Assembly: GCA_035550795.1 (NCBI GenBank)
Contig: DASZOL010000063.1
Location: 8,230 to 72,229, forward strand
Source: DASRDR01 sp035550795
GTDB lineage: Bacteria; Methylomirabilota; Methylomirabilia; Rokubacteriales; DASRDR01
DNA length: 64,000 bases
Direction of reading: 5' to 3'
In this document: positions 43,002 through 51,492 of the stretch, in pieces
Numbering within the stretch: the stretch's first letter is position 1
Layout of the letters: each line of letters begins with the position of its first letter
The notes under the pieces: model-generated
The model's input: the letters and a program-made list of their open reading frames with translations, nothing else
What the model was told of the DNA's origin: nothing
The model's database searches: none
Made by a program: the position numbers and the translations under genes

Positions 43002-43646
43002 ATGCGGCACCGTCCCGCGCCTGCCCGGCTTGAGCCGCATGAGCTGGGCGGCCGCCTGACCGCCGGAGCCGTCCTCGTCGACGCTCGCGAGCCACGCGTC
43101 TTCGGGGCGGGGCACGTGGCCGGCAGCCTGAACGTCTGGATCGACGGGCCCCAGTTCGCACAGCGGGTCGCCTGGTTCATCGAGCCCGGGACGCCGCTGC
43201 TCCTTCTCCTAGAGACCGAGGGAGACGTGGCGCGCGCGGTCCCCGCCCTCGCCCAGGCCGGACTGGACGACATCGCCGGCTACGTCATCGGCTCCGGGGC
43301 GGTGCGCGCATCTGGCCTGCCGGTCGGGACCCTGACCAACGTGACGCCGCAGGAACTGGCCGGACGCCTCGCCCACGAGCGCGACCTGATGGTCCTGGAC
43401 GTGCGGGAGCCGGTCGAGTGGGCGGACGGGCACGTGCCGGGCGCCCGTCACATCCCGATGCGACAGGTGGTGGACCGGCTCGACGAGATCCCGCGCGACC
43501 GACGGGTCGCCATCACCTGCGCCGGGGGCGTCCGGTCCAGCATCGTCGCGAGCCTGTTGCTTGCGCGCGGCTACACCAGCCTCGTCAACCTCTGGGGCGG
43601 GATGACGGGCTGGGCCCAGGCTGGCCTGCCAACGGCGCGGGACTAG
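43002..43646 (+). CDS. Tandem rhodanese-domain protein
   Basis: The 214-residue protein holds two rhodanese folds. The first (residues ~8-100; VLVDAREPRVFGAGHVAGSL) lacks a catalytic Cys in the expected loop (LLLLLETEGD). The second (~110-205; LMVLDVREPVEWADGHVPGA) has the active-site CAGGVRSS loop with Cys. So only the C-terminal half should transfer sulfur. Cytoplasmic; no signal. The ATG at 43002 follows GGAGGA. Confidence 0.9.
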   Translation: MRHRPAPARLEPHELGGRLTAGAVLVDAREPRVFGAGHVAGSLNVWIDGPQFAQRVAWFIEPGTPLLLLLETEGDVARAVPALAQAGLDDIAGYVIGSGAVRASGLPVGTLTNVTPQELAGRLAHERDLMVLDVREPVEWADGHVPGARHIPMRQVVDRLDEIPRDRRVAITCAGGVRSSIVASLLLARGYTSLVNLWGGMTGWAQAGLPTARD

Positions 43647-43748
43647 TCAGAAGCGACCGTGAGCCGACGTCCGCACGCCGCTCCGTGACCCACTCCTGAG
43701 CGACCTCCGCCGGACGCCCTCGTCCCGGCGGTCGGCCTGGCGGATCCC

Positions 43749-44858
43749 GTGCACGTCCTGCAGATCTACCCGAAGGGCGACTTCTACACCGGCGCCGCCA
43801 TCCAGCTGTGCGATCTCGCCCGCGGTCTCACCGCGCGCGGCCATCGGGTGACGGTCGTGACGCGGCCGAGCGAGCGGTGGACCGTCGAGGCGCGCGCCGC
43901 TGGATTCGCGCACCTCGGCTTCTTCCGGGGTCCCGCGGACCCCGTCGGAGCCGCGCGCCTGGCCGGCGTCCTCCGCCGTCAGCGAGTCGAGGTCGTGCAT
44001 GCCCACAAGGGCGGAGGACGGACCCTCACGCTGCTCGCGCGAGGCCTCGGGCCGCGCCCTCCCCTCGTGGTCAACCGCGGGGTGAGCTTCCCGATGGCGC
44101 CCGTGAGTCGTTGGCTCGACCGGAGCTCTCTCGTGGCGCGGATCGTCGCGGTCTGCCAAGCGATCAAGAGCGACCTGGTACGCCAAGGACTCCCGGCGAC
44201 GAAGATCGACGTCGTCTACTCAGGGACTGACACCGACCGCTTTGACCCCGCCCGCGTCAGCGGCGACGCCGTCCGCCGCGAGCTCGGCATCGACGCGGGC
44301 ACGCCGCTCGTGGCGCAGATCGGCGTGCGCGAGCCCAAGGGAAACGACGACCTCCTCCGGGCGTTTGCGCGGGTCCACGCGGCGCGGCCGGACGCGCGTC
44401 TCCTTCTCGTGGGCGCGCGCCCCGAGAAGCGCGCGCCACTGGAGGCCCTCGTACGTGCCGGGGGCCTGCTCGACGCCGCGATGATCTGGGGTTATCGGGA
44501 CGACATCCCCGAGATTCTCTCGGCCGCGGACGTCTCGGTGGACGCCTCGTACGAGGGCCTCGGGATCACGGGCACCCTCCGTGAGTCGCTGGCGATGGAG
44601 ACCCCGGTGGTGGCGACCCGGGCGATGGGAAATCCGGAGCTGGTGGGCGACGAGGAGCACGGTCTGCTCGTGCCGCCCCGGGACTCGGAGGCCATGGCCT
44701 CGGCAATCCTGCGCGTCCTCGCCGATCCGTCCTGGGCCCGTGCCCTCGGACGAGCCGGCCGGCGGCGCGTCGTCGCGGGCTTCTCGACCGCCACCAAGGT
44801 CGAGCGCCTCGAAGCCCTTTACAGGCGCCTGACCACACCGGGCCCGCGCCCGGGCTAG
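43749..44858 (+). CDS. Glycosyltransferase family 4 protein
   Basis: The 369-residue GT-B enzyme has an N-terminal half with YTGAAIQLCDLARGLTARGH and a C-terminal GT4 core (VAQIGVREPKGNDDLLRAF, donor-site region SADVSVDASYEGLGITGTLR with the EX7E-type acidic pattern, VATRAMGNPELVGDEEHGLL). It probably adds a sugar to an envelope lipid intermediate. Start GTG. It heads a block with an MsbA-like exporter and O-antigen ligase-like protein. Confidence 0.9.
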   Translation: MHVLQIYPKGDFYTGAAIQLCDLARGLTARGHRVTVVTRPSERWTVEARAAGFAHLGFFRGPADPVGAARLAGVLRRQRVEVVHAHKGGGRTLTLLARGLGPRPPLVVNRGVSFPMAPVSRWLDRSSLVARIVAVCQAIKSDLVRQGLPATKIDVVYSGTDTDRFDPARVSGDAVRRELGIDAGTPLVAQIGVREPKGNDDLLRAFARVHAARPDARLLLVGARPEKRAPLEALVRAGGLLDAAMIWGYRDDIPEILSAADVSVDASYEGLGITGTLRESLAMETPVVATRAMGNPELVGDEEHGLLVPPRDSEAMASAILRVLADPSWARALGRAGRRRVVAGFSTATKVERLEALYRRLTTPGPRPG

Positions 44859-44956
44859 GCGGCCGGCCCCCGGTCGGCGGCGCGCCGGACCAGGGCGCCG
44901 CGGCCGCGCCGGGACGCGAGCGCGCCGGAATGACGTCATCACGCGCCCCGCGCCGC

Positions 44957-44965
44957 TGCTACAAT
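44957..44965 (+). promoter_or_regulatory. Extended -10 element for the MsbA-like gene
   Basis: TGCTACAAT is a good extended -10, 18 bases before the GTG at 44984. An ATGACGTCAT palindrome (44930-44939) lies just upstream and could be an operator. No clear -35. Confidence 0.5.
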
Positions 44966-44983
44966 ACCCGCACGGAATCGCCG

Positions 44984-46738
44984 GTGAGCGTCTTCAAGCG
45001 CCTGCTGCCGTACGTCCGCCCCTACTGGTCGTGGCTCGTGGCCGGGGGTCTGCTGGCCATCGTTGTCTCCGGCGCCGACGGCCTCATCGCCTGGCTCGTG
45101 AAGCCGGCGATGGACGACATCTTCATCCGGCGCGACCTGACGATGCTGCAGCTCCTCCCCCTCCTCATCCTCGGCGTCTACGCCGTCAAGGGCGTCGGAC
45201 GGTACGGCCAGTCCTACCTGATGGCCTCAGTCGGCGAGCGGGTGATCGCCGCCCTCCGGCGGGACCTCTACGCGCACATCCAGGCCATGCCCCTCGCCTT
45301 CTTCCAGGGCCGGCACTCGGCCGACCTCATGTCGCGCATCGTGGTCGACGCCAGCCGGCTCGCCCGCCTGTCGTCCGAGGTCCTGGTGATGGCCTTCCGC
45401 CAGGTGTGCACGGTGGTCGCGCTCCTGGCCGTCATGGTCACGCAGGAGCCGCGCCTCACGCTCCTCGCCCTGATCGCGTTCCCGCTGGTCGGCCTCACGA
45501 TCCGGACGATGGGCCGGCGGCTCTACACCATCAATCGCCGGACGCAGGAGCAGATCGCGACGCTCAACACGGTCCTCCAGGAGGCCTTCGCCGGCACCAA
45601 GATCGTCAAGGCGTTCGGCCGCGAAGCGCATGAGCAGGCTCGATTTGACCAGGTGAATCGCCGGCTGCTCGAGCTGTCCCTGAAGGACCGGCGCGTCGAC
45701 GAGCTCTCCGAGCCCCTGATGGAGATCCTCGCCGCGCTCGGGCTCATGGGCATCCTCTGGTACGGCGGCTTCCGGGTGATCCAGGGCGCGATGACACCGG
45801 GGACGCTTTTCTCGTTCGTGACGGCCACCCTCATGCTGTATGGTCCCGTGCGCAAGCTTTCCCGGATCGCCAATCTCGCCCAGCAGACCACGCCGTCCGC
45901 TGAGCGCATCTTCGAGCTCCTCGCCCTCCAGCCCGCCGTCGCCGACGCGCCGGGCGCGCTGACGCTGGGCGACTTCGGGCAGGCGATCGAGTTCGACCAC
46001 GTCTGGTTCCGCTACGAAGACGGCGAGATGGTGCTCAAGGACATCTGCCTGACGGTGCGACGGGGCGAGGTGGTCGCCCTCGTGGGAATGAGCGGCGGCG
46101 GCAAGTCGACCCTGACCGACCTCATCCCGCGCTTCCACGACGTCACGCGGGGCCGGATCCTCGTCGACGGCGTCGACGTCCGGGACTGCACGCAGGCGTC
46201 GCTGCGCAACCAGCTCGCGATCGTCACCCAGGACACGTTCCTCTTCTACGATACGATCGAGGCGAACATCGCCTACGGCAAGCCGGGCGCGACGCGGGAG
46301 GAGATCGAGCATGCCGCCCGGGCCGCGTACGCGCACGACTTCATCGTCGCCTTGCCCGAGGGCTACCAGACCCTCGCCGGCGAGCGGGGCGTGAAGCTGT
46401 CCGGCGGGCAGCGTCAGCGGATCGCGCTCGCGCGAGCGTTCCTGAAGGACCCCTCGATCCTGATCCTGGACGAGGCCACGTCCGAGCTCGATGCCGAGAG
46501 CGAGTTCATCGTGCAGCAGGCGCTGGCCGACCTGACGAAGGGGCGCACCGTCGTCCTCATCGCGCACCGTCTTTCCACCGTTCGGCTGGCGCACCGCATC
46601 GCCGTGTTCCACGAGGGTCGCATCGTCGAGGAGGGCAGTCACGACGAGCTCCTGGGCTTCGATGGCGTGTACCGCCGCCTGCACGCCCTGCAGTTCGCGA
46701 CGGCAGGCTCCGGCGGGCCTGGCGGCACCGGCGGCTAG
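44984..46738 (+). CDS. MsbA-like lipid A/polysaccharide ABC exporter
   Basis: The 584-residue half-transporter has six membrane helices (residues ~20-310), then an ATPase with Walker A GMSGGGKST, Q-loop TQDTFLFYDTIEANIAYG, signature LSGGQRQRIALARA and Walker B ILILDEATSELD. The layout and ANIAYG loop match MsbA, which flips lipid A core or lipid-linked saccharides. GTG 44984 is chosen because the first membrane-associated helix (VFKRLLPYVRPYWSW) begins there. Its flanking genes support an envelope polysaccharide role. Confidence 0.9.
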   Translation: MSVFKRLLPYVRPYWSWLVAGGLLAIVVSGADGLIAWLVKPAMDDIFIRRDLTMLQLLPLLILGVYAVKGVGRYGQSYLMASVGERVIAALRRDLYAHIQAMPLAFFQGRHSADLMSRIVVDASRLARLSSEVLVMAFRQVCTVVALLAVMVTQEPRLTLLALIAFPLVGLTIRTMGRRLYTINRRTQEQIATLNTVLQEAFAGTKIVKAFGREAHEQARFDQVNRRLLELSLKDRRVDELSEPLMEILAALGLMGILWYGGFRVIQGAMTPGTLFSFVTATLMLYGPVRKLSRIANLAQQTTPSAERIFELLALQPAVADAPGALTLGDFGQAIEFDHVWFRYEDGEMVLKDICLTVRRGEVVALVGMSGGGKSTLTDLIPRFHDVTRGRILVDGVDVRDCTQASLRNQLAIVTQDTFLFYDTIEANIAYGKPGATREEIEHAARAAYAHDFIVALPEGYQTLAGERGVKLSGGQRQRIALARAFLKDPSILILDEATSELDAESEFIVQQALADLTKGRTVVLIAHRLSTVRLAHRIAVFHEGRIVEEGSHDELLGFDGVYRRLHALQFATAGSGGPGGTGG

Positions 46739-46762
46739 GTAGCGGCCGCCGAGGCACCCACC

Positions 46763-48079
46763 GTGGACCTCGCTGCGCCCCGCCCGCTGCCCCTGCACCG
46801 GTCCCGCGACTGGGCCACCGTCGCCCGGGACGGCGCCCTCATGGCGTTCTTCGTCGCGATGGCGTGCTCGATCAGCCTCTCCCAGGGCCTCCTGGCGCTC
46901 CTCTGCGTGCTCGTGCTCGTCGCGCCCGGCGTGCTCGCGCGATCCGGCGCCGCGGAGGTCGACACCGGGGAGCGTTTCGCCGACACGTGGAGCGATCTGG
47001 ACTCGTTGCGTCGACATCCCCTCACGCGTCCCTTCCTCGCCTTCGCCGGGCTGACGCTCCTGTCGGCCGCGTTCTCCGGCAACCCCGGCTGGAGCTTCTG
47101 GATCTCGCGGGACCTGCTGCGGGTCGGGACCTTCGGCGTGGTCCTCCTCGGCACCCGCGACAGCCGTCACTCGGTGCGGCTGTGGCGGGCGTTCCTCGTC
47201 ACCCTGACCCTGATGGCCGCCTACGGGCTCGGCCAGGCCTACCTCTGCGGGGCTCGCCCCTCCGGGGTGCCGGCCGCCTGGCTGTCGGAGATCTGCACGC
47301 ACGCCCAGCGTATCCGGGGGCCCTTCAGCATCTACATGACGTTTGGCGGCGTGCTGTTTCTCGGCGTGCTCTTCTTCCTGGCGTACCTCGCGAACGTCAC
47401 GTGGCGCCGCGCCTGGTGGATGCTGCCGGCGACCGTCGTCACCGTGGCGGCCCTTGCCTTCACCTATTCCCGCAATGCGTGGCTCGGCCTGGCCGCCGGC
47501 ACGCTGGGTCTCGTGCTGACGGCGCGGCGGACGCTGCCGATCGTCGTGGTTCTCGCCGCCGTGCTGGCCGTGGGCGCCGTGGCCATGCCGGATCAGGTGG
47601 CCGAGCGCGCGCGTTCGGTCGTCAACCTGGAGGATCAGACGCTGCGGGACCGGGTGGCGATGTGGCGAGCGGGCCTGTCCATGATCGCGGAGCACCCGCT
47701 GCTCGGCGTCGGGCCCGGCGAGGTCCGGGCCTGGTACCAGCACTACCGGAGGCCGGAGGCGATCCGACAGAGCACCGGCCATCTCCACAATTCTCCGATC
47801 CAGATCGCCGCGGAGCGCGGGCTGCCGGCCCTCGCCGTGTGGGTCTGGCTCTGGGTGGTGTTCTTCCGGGAGGGATGGCGGATCCTGGTCCGCGTCGGGC
47901 GCGAATCGCCGGTCCAGCGGGCACTCGTCTGCGCCAGCCTCGCCGGGGTGGCCGGCTTTCTCGTCGCCGGGCTCTTCGAGCACAACTTCGGCGACGCGGA
48001 GGTCGTGATGGTAGTCCTGGCGCTGATGGCCCAACCTTGGATCGTCGCGTGCGAGCTGGCTCGCGATTCGGGGCCGTAG
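46763..48079 (+). CDS. O-antigen ligase / polymerase family membrane protein (WaaL/Wzy)
   Basis: The 438-residue protein has about ten or more membrane helices and one large periplasmic loop (~295-350) carrying the family signature GVGPGEVRAWYQHYRR and HLHNSPIQIAAERGLPAL, with conserved Arg and His. Such enzymes join or polymerise lipid-linked glycans at the periplasmic face. It begins with GTG 24 bases after the MsbA-like gene, consistent with one operon. Confidence 0.85.
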   Translation: MDLAAPRPLPLHRSRDWATVARDGALMAFFVAMACSISLSQGLLALLCVLVLVAPGVLARSGAAEVDTGERFADTWSDLDSLRRHPLTRPFLAFAGLTLLSAAFSGNPGWSFWISRDLLRVGTFGVVLLGTRDSRHSVRLWRAFLVTLTLMAAYGLGQAYLCGARPSGVPAAWLSEICTHAQRIRGPFSIYMTFGGVLFLGVLFFLAYLANVTWRRAWWMLPATVVTVAALAFTYSRNAWLGLAAGTLGLVLTARRTLPIVVVLAAVLAVGAVAMPDQVAERARSVVNLEDQTLRDRVAMWRAGLSMIAEHPLLGVGPGEVRAWYQHYRRPEAIRQSTGHLHNSPIQIAAERGLPALAVWVWLWVVFFREGWRILVRVGRESPVQRALVCASLAGVAGFLVAGLFEHNFGDAEVVMVVLALMAQPWIVACELARDSGP

Positions 48080-48141
48080 CGGATTCCGCGATTCTCCCGG
48101 GGACTACGCGTCGTCGATCCCGCCGGGGGCGGGCGGCGGCG

Positions 48142-48453
48142 CTAGGAGAGTCTCGGCTCCGCGATGGCGTTCAGGGCGCTCACCGCCGCCTCGCGCACCG
48201 AGGGATCCACGTCGTGCCAGGCGGCGTGCTGGAGCGCGTCCGATGCTCCACGGGCCTCGGGACCGAGATGCGCCAGCGATTCAGCCGCGAACCGACGAAT
48301 CGCGGGGTCCTCGCCCCCGCACAGCGCCTCGATGAGCGCGGGGACCGTGCGAGGGCCGAACCGCGAGAGGACCCTCCGGGCCTTCCACTGCCAGTCGCCC
48401 TGGGAGTCGAGGCCCATCGCTTCGTCCCGGCGCTCCGTGGTACGCGCTCTCAC
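48142..48453 (-). CDS. HEAT-repeat protein
   Basis: The protein has about 103 residues, or ~91 if ATG 48417 is used. Two HEAT/PBS-lyase-type helical repeats are visible (SRFGPRTVPALIEALCGGED and FAAESLAHLGPEARGASDAL, then DPSVREAAVSALNAI). These are protein-binding scaffolds. It follows the riboswitch-controlled lipoprotein gene by 32 bases on the same strand and probably shares its transcript. Confidence 0.75.
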   Translation of the reverse strand: MRARTTERRDEAMGLDSQGDWQWKARRVLSRFGPRTVPALIEALCGGEDPAIRRFAAESLAHLGPEARGASDALQHAAWHDVDPSVREAAVSALNAIAEPRLS

Positions 48454-48485
48454 CGGAAGCCAAGTCCGAAAGCGGGCGCGAGTGC

Positions 48486-49049
48486 CTAGTTGGCCGACGC
48501 CAGGAAAGGCGCCACCTGGGCCTGCGTCGCAATCACGTCCGCCGCCGGCGACCGCGGGGCCACGGGTGCCGGGGTTCGGGGTAGCGCGTCCTCGACCTTG
48601 ACCGCGATCCGCTCCCAGCTCCGACGGGGCGTCGACCTCAGGTAGTGGTCGGTCAGGTAGTGGGCCAGCTCGTGACCGAGCAAAGTCCGGCTGTAGTGGG
48701 GAACCGCTACGAGGTTCGCTCCGGGGAGATACAACGCGCGGGCGTCAGTCCCATGCGAGGCGACTTCCCCGACCCGGCGGTACAGCTCCGAGATGCGGCC
48801 GGCCGGCATGACCATGACCCGGACCTTGGGTACGTCGGGAAGGAGGCTCACCTGCAGGATCGCGGCGACCTCCTCCAGGAGGCCGTCGATCTGCTCGGCG
48901 GTGATCTCGCCGTCGCCGAAGTTCTCCACGGTGGCATACCGCGTGTGGATCAGGGTCGATCGCTCGCGGTACTCCACGCCGGCGCAGCCGACGATCACGG
49001 GCAGGAATGCCAACGTGACGACGGTCCGGAGAGTGCCCGAGAGGCCCAT
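48486..49049 (-). CDS. Lipoprotein with HExxH metallopeptidase-like motif, c-di-GMP-regulated
   Basis: The 187-residue protein has a lipoprotein signal (RTVVTLAFLPVIVGC, lipobox I-V-G-C near Cys22) and the zinc-peptidase motif HELAHYLTDHYL near residue 125. The preceding segments (KVRVMVMPAGRISELYRR, GANLVAVPHYSRTLLG) resemble short minimal metallopeptidases. A third zinc ligand is not obvious, so activity is unproven. Upstream are a c-di-GMP-I riboswitch and a hairpin that hides the AAGGAG ribosome-binding site, so translation is probably controlled by c-di-GMP. Confidence 0.8.
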   Translation of the reverse strand: MGLSGTLRTVVTLAFLPVIVGCAGVEYRERSTLIHTRYATVENFGDGEITAEQIDGLLEEVAAILQVSLLPDVPKVRVMVMPAGRISELYRRVGEVASHGTDARALYLPGANLVAVPHYSRTLLGHELAHYLTDHYLRSTPRRSWERIAVKVEDALPRTPAPVAPRSPAADVIATQAQVAPFLASAN

Positions 49050-49053
49050 GACA

Positions 49054-49084
49054 GCTCCTTCCGGAAGCCGCCTTCCGGAGGAGC
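49054..49084 (-). promoter_or_regulatory. Shine-Dalgarno-sequestering hairpin (riboswitch expression platform)
   Basis: In the transcript, GCTCCT-CCGGAAG, loop GCGG, CTTCCGG-A-AGGAGC folds into 13 pairs with one bulged A. The 3' arm contains AAGGAG, the ribosome-binding site of the lipoprotein gene, 5 bases before its ATG. Confidence 0.7.
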
Positions 49085-49104
49085 CAGCTGGCCCCCCCCT
49101 GCTT

Positions 49105-49192
49105 CTTCGGTAACCCGGCTGTCAGCCTCCCGGCGGGAGTGCTCACCCGTGGCTTTGCGTCCCCACCTCGCGGCAGGTTTGCCTTGTCGGAA
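49105..49192 (-). ncRNA. Cyclic-di-GMP-I (GEMM-I) riboswitch aptamer
   Basis: Read on the minus strand, the sequence has the conserved GEMM-I blocks in order: GGCAAACCTGCCGCGAGGT, GGGGACGCAAAGCCACGGG, a variable stem (CACTCCCGCCGGGAGG), then AGCCGGGTTACCG. The GACGCAAAGCCACGG core and the terminal GGGTTACC tetraloop-receptor strand are the recognised hallmarks of c-di-GMP-I aptamers. It lies 55 bases before the lipoprotein ATG. Confidence 0.92.
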
Positions 49193-49466
49193 GCGGCTTG
49201 CCTATTCGGTTGTCCAGACGTTGACTGCCGTCCTGAGGAATTCAAGTCCGGTGCCAGGGCGGCGCGTTCCCACGCCAGTTCTTCTACGGGGTGAACGGTG
49301 TGACTCTAAGTGATTATGAAGATTGATGTCGATGGAGTCACCGAGTGCGCTCTGATGTCGCCGGATGGCTCCCGGGCGCCGCCGGAAAGCCCAAAGTTAC
49401 ACGGGCGGGGCTGTCACTTTCCGGTCGCTGGGCGCCGGAACGGAGGGACGACGGCGGACGGGAAAG
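49193..49466 (-). promoter_or_regulatory. Intergenic promoter region upstream of the riboswitch
   Basis: This stretch between the NAD synthetase stop and the riboswitch has no gene I can support. It contains a near-match to a sigma-54 promoter, TGGCACCGGACTTGAA (49256-49241, minus), where the -12 element is TTGAA instead of TTGCA. Some AT-richer parts (around 49290-49330) could hold a sigma-70 promoter. Confidence 0.35.
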
Positions 49467-51197
49467 CTAGGGGTGCCGGAACCGATTCGAGATCGGAAGC
49501 CGCCAGTCGCGGCCGAACGCTCGGGGAGTGATCTTGACGCCCGGCGGGGCCTGGCGCCGCTTGTACTCGTTCTGGTCAACCATCTTGACCACCTGCCGAA
49601 CCGTCGCCTCGTCGAAGCCCAGCGCGACGATGTCCGCCAGGGAGCGATCCTCCTCGACGTACGCTTCCAGGATCCGATCCAGCACCTCGTACGGGGGCAG
49701 GGTGTCCTGGTCCGTCTGGTTGGGCCGGAGCTCGGCCGACGGCGGCCGGCGGACGACGGACTCGGGGATCACGGCCGAGGCACCCTGGGCGTTGCGCCAG
49801 CTCACCAGGGTGTACACCATCGTCTTGGGGACGTCCTTGATCACGGCGAAGCCCCCGGCCATGTCCCCGTAGAGGGTGCAGTAGCCGACCCCGGTCTCGC
49901 TCTTGTTGCCGGTGGTGAGGACGAGCCAGCCGAACTTGTTCGAGAGCGCCATCAGCAGGGTGCCGCGCACGCGGGCCTGGATGTTCTCCTCGGCGACGTC
50001 CTCCTTGAGGCCCTTGAAGGGAGACGCCAGGACCCGGCGGAAGGCCCGGTAAGCCGGAGTGATCGGCAGCGTCATGAACTCGATGCCGAGGTTCCGGGCA
50101 ACCCGACGCGCGTCCGCCTTCGTCCCCGCGGACGAGAACGTGGATGGCATCGAGACCCCGACGACCCCCTCGCGCCCCAGCGCGTCGACGGCGATGGCCG
50201 CGGTCAGCGCCGAGTCGATCCCGCCCGAGAGTCCCACGACGACGCGACGGAACCCGTTCTTCCGGACGTAGTCCCGTGTCCCGGTGACGAGCGCCGCGTA
50301 CACCTCCGCGTCACGGTCGAGGAAGGCCGTCGTCCGCGCCGGCACCGGGGGTCGCGGCGGCTCCTGGAGGGGATCGAGCCGTATCCGGTGCACCGTGTCG
50401 ACTGCCGCCCGCTTCTCCTTGCGGCGCCGGGAATCCCGGAGCCGGGCGCGGAACACCGCGTCCAGGTCGAGGTCCGCCACCACGAGGTCTTCCTCGAACG
50501 CGCGCCCCAGCGCCAGCCGGTCCCCCGCGGGGCCGAACACCATGGACTGACCGTCGAACACGAGCTCGTCCTGCCCCCCCACGAGGTTCACGAACCCGAG
50601 GTACCCGACGTGGTCCGCGGCGCGGGTCGCCAGCATCCTTTCGCGGTGACGCACCTTTCCGACGTGGTAGGGCGAGGAGTTGATCGAAACGACCACCTCC
50701 GCCCCGGCGAGCGTCTGCACGGTCGTCGGTCCGGTGGAGTACCAGATGTCCTCGCAGATGTTCACCGCGAAAACCGGCCCGTCGTCGCCGAGCTCGAAGA
50801 TCGGCGTCTCGACGCCCGCCTGGAAGTACCGGTCCTCGTCGAACACGCCGTAGTTCGGCAGGTACTGCTTGTGATACACGCCCGCAACCGCCCCCTCGTG
50901 GCAGACGGCCGCGGCGTTCATGATGTCGTCCCGCCGGTCGACGAAGCCGACGACGACGATCAGGCCCGTGGCGGCCCGCGCCACGCGGTCAAGCGCCCGC
51001 AGGTTCGCCTCGATGAAGGCGGGCCGGAACAGCAGATCCTCGGGGGGATACCCGGTGAGGGCAAGCTCGGGAAACGCGACGAGATCGACGCCGAGCGCAC
51101 GAGCGCGGTCGATCCCGTCGAGGATCCGACGGGCGTTGCCCTCGACGTCGCCGACGGTGACGTTGAGCTGAGCCAGGCCGATCCGGAGCTGTCGCAC
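49467..51197 (-). CDS. nadE: Glutamine-dependent NAD+ synthetase
   Basis: The 576-residue enzyme has an N-terminal nitrilase-type glutaminase domain with the Glu-Lys-Cys triad (FPELALTGYPPED, YHKQYLPNY, NICEDIWY) and a C-terminal ammonia-dependent synthetase domain with the ATP pyrophosphatase loop GLSGGIDSAL, TTGNKSE and a late MVDQNEYKRRQ segment. It amidates deamido-NAD. GTG at 51197 follows a clear GGAGGA. It is divergent from a zinc-ribbon gene. Confidence 0.95.
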   Translation of the reverse strand: MRQLRIGLAQLNVTVGDVEGNARRILDGIDRARALGVDLVAFPELALTGYPPEDLLFRPAFIEANLRALDRVARAATGLIVVVGFVDRRDDIMNAAAVCHEGAVAGVYHKQYLPNYGVFDEDRYFQAGVETPIFELGDDGPVFAVNICEDIWYSTGPTTVQTLAGAEVVVSINSSPYHVGKVRHRERMLATRAADHVGYLGFVNLVGGQDELVFDGQSMVFGPAGDRLALGRAFEEDLVVADLDLDAVFRARLRDSRRRKEKRAAVDTVHRIRLDPLQEPPRPPVPARTTAFLDRDAEVYAALVTGTRDYVRKNGFRRVVVGLSGGIDSALTAAIAVDALGREGVVGVSMPSTFSSAGTKADARRVARNLGIEFMTLPITPAYRAFRRVLASPFKGLKEDVAEENIQARVRGTLLMALSNKFGWLVLTTGNKSETGVGYCTLYGDMAGGFAVIKDVPKTMVYTLVSWRNAQGASAVIPESVVRRPPSAELRPNQTDQDTLPPYEVLDRILEAYVEEDRSLADIVALGFDEATVRQVVKMVDQNEYKRRQAPPGVKITPRAFGRDWRLPISNRFRHP

Positions 51198-51270
51198 GCG
51201 GATCCTCCGGCCCGGAGTATACCAAATCGGCCTTGACGAACCTCGCAACCCTCCGGATCATGAGGGCGCG

Positions 51271-51474
51271 ATGACGGACATCCCGGTCGAGCGCCGCACG
51301 TACTTCGCGCCGGCGTCCCAGGCCAATGGCGAGCGGCGCGTCTGCCCCGTCTGCGGGCGCCTCGCCATGGTGCCCTGGTACCTCCGCCGCGATCGTGAGC
51401 GGCATGTCTGGCGGCGGTGGATGTGCACGGCCTGTCAGGCGCACCAGGACCTGCTCGAGGACGAGTCCGCCTGA
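51271..51474 (+). CDS. Small zinc-ribbon-like protein
   Basis: The 67-residue protein has two CxxC pairs, CPVCGRLAMVPWYL and WMCTACQAHQD, spaced like a rubredoxin-type zinc knuckle. It has no other domain. It ends 18 bases before the amidohydrolase start, so the two probably share a transcript. Function unknown. Confidence 0.7.
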   Translation: MTDIPVERRTYFAPASQANGERRVCPVCGRLAMVPWYLRRDRERHVWRRWMCTACQAHQDLLEDESA

Positions 51475-51492
51475 CCCGGGAGTCCACCCCCC

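Noticed and set aside
42920..43033. A 37-codon frame starting at the flavin reductase stop (TGATG overlap)
   Set aside because: It overlaps the start of the rhodanese gene, which has its own ribosome-binding site, and the peptide has no recognisable features.
45227..48034. A 935-codon minus-strand frame over the MsbA-like and ligase genes
   Set aside because: The plus-strand genes carry all family motifs; the antisense translation is low-complexity (H, R, D, E rich) without any domain.
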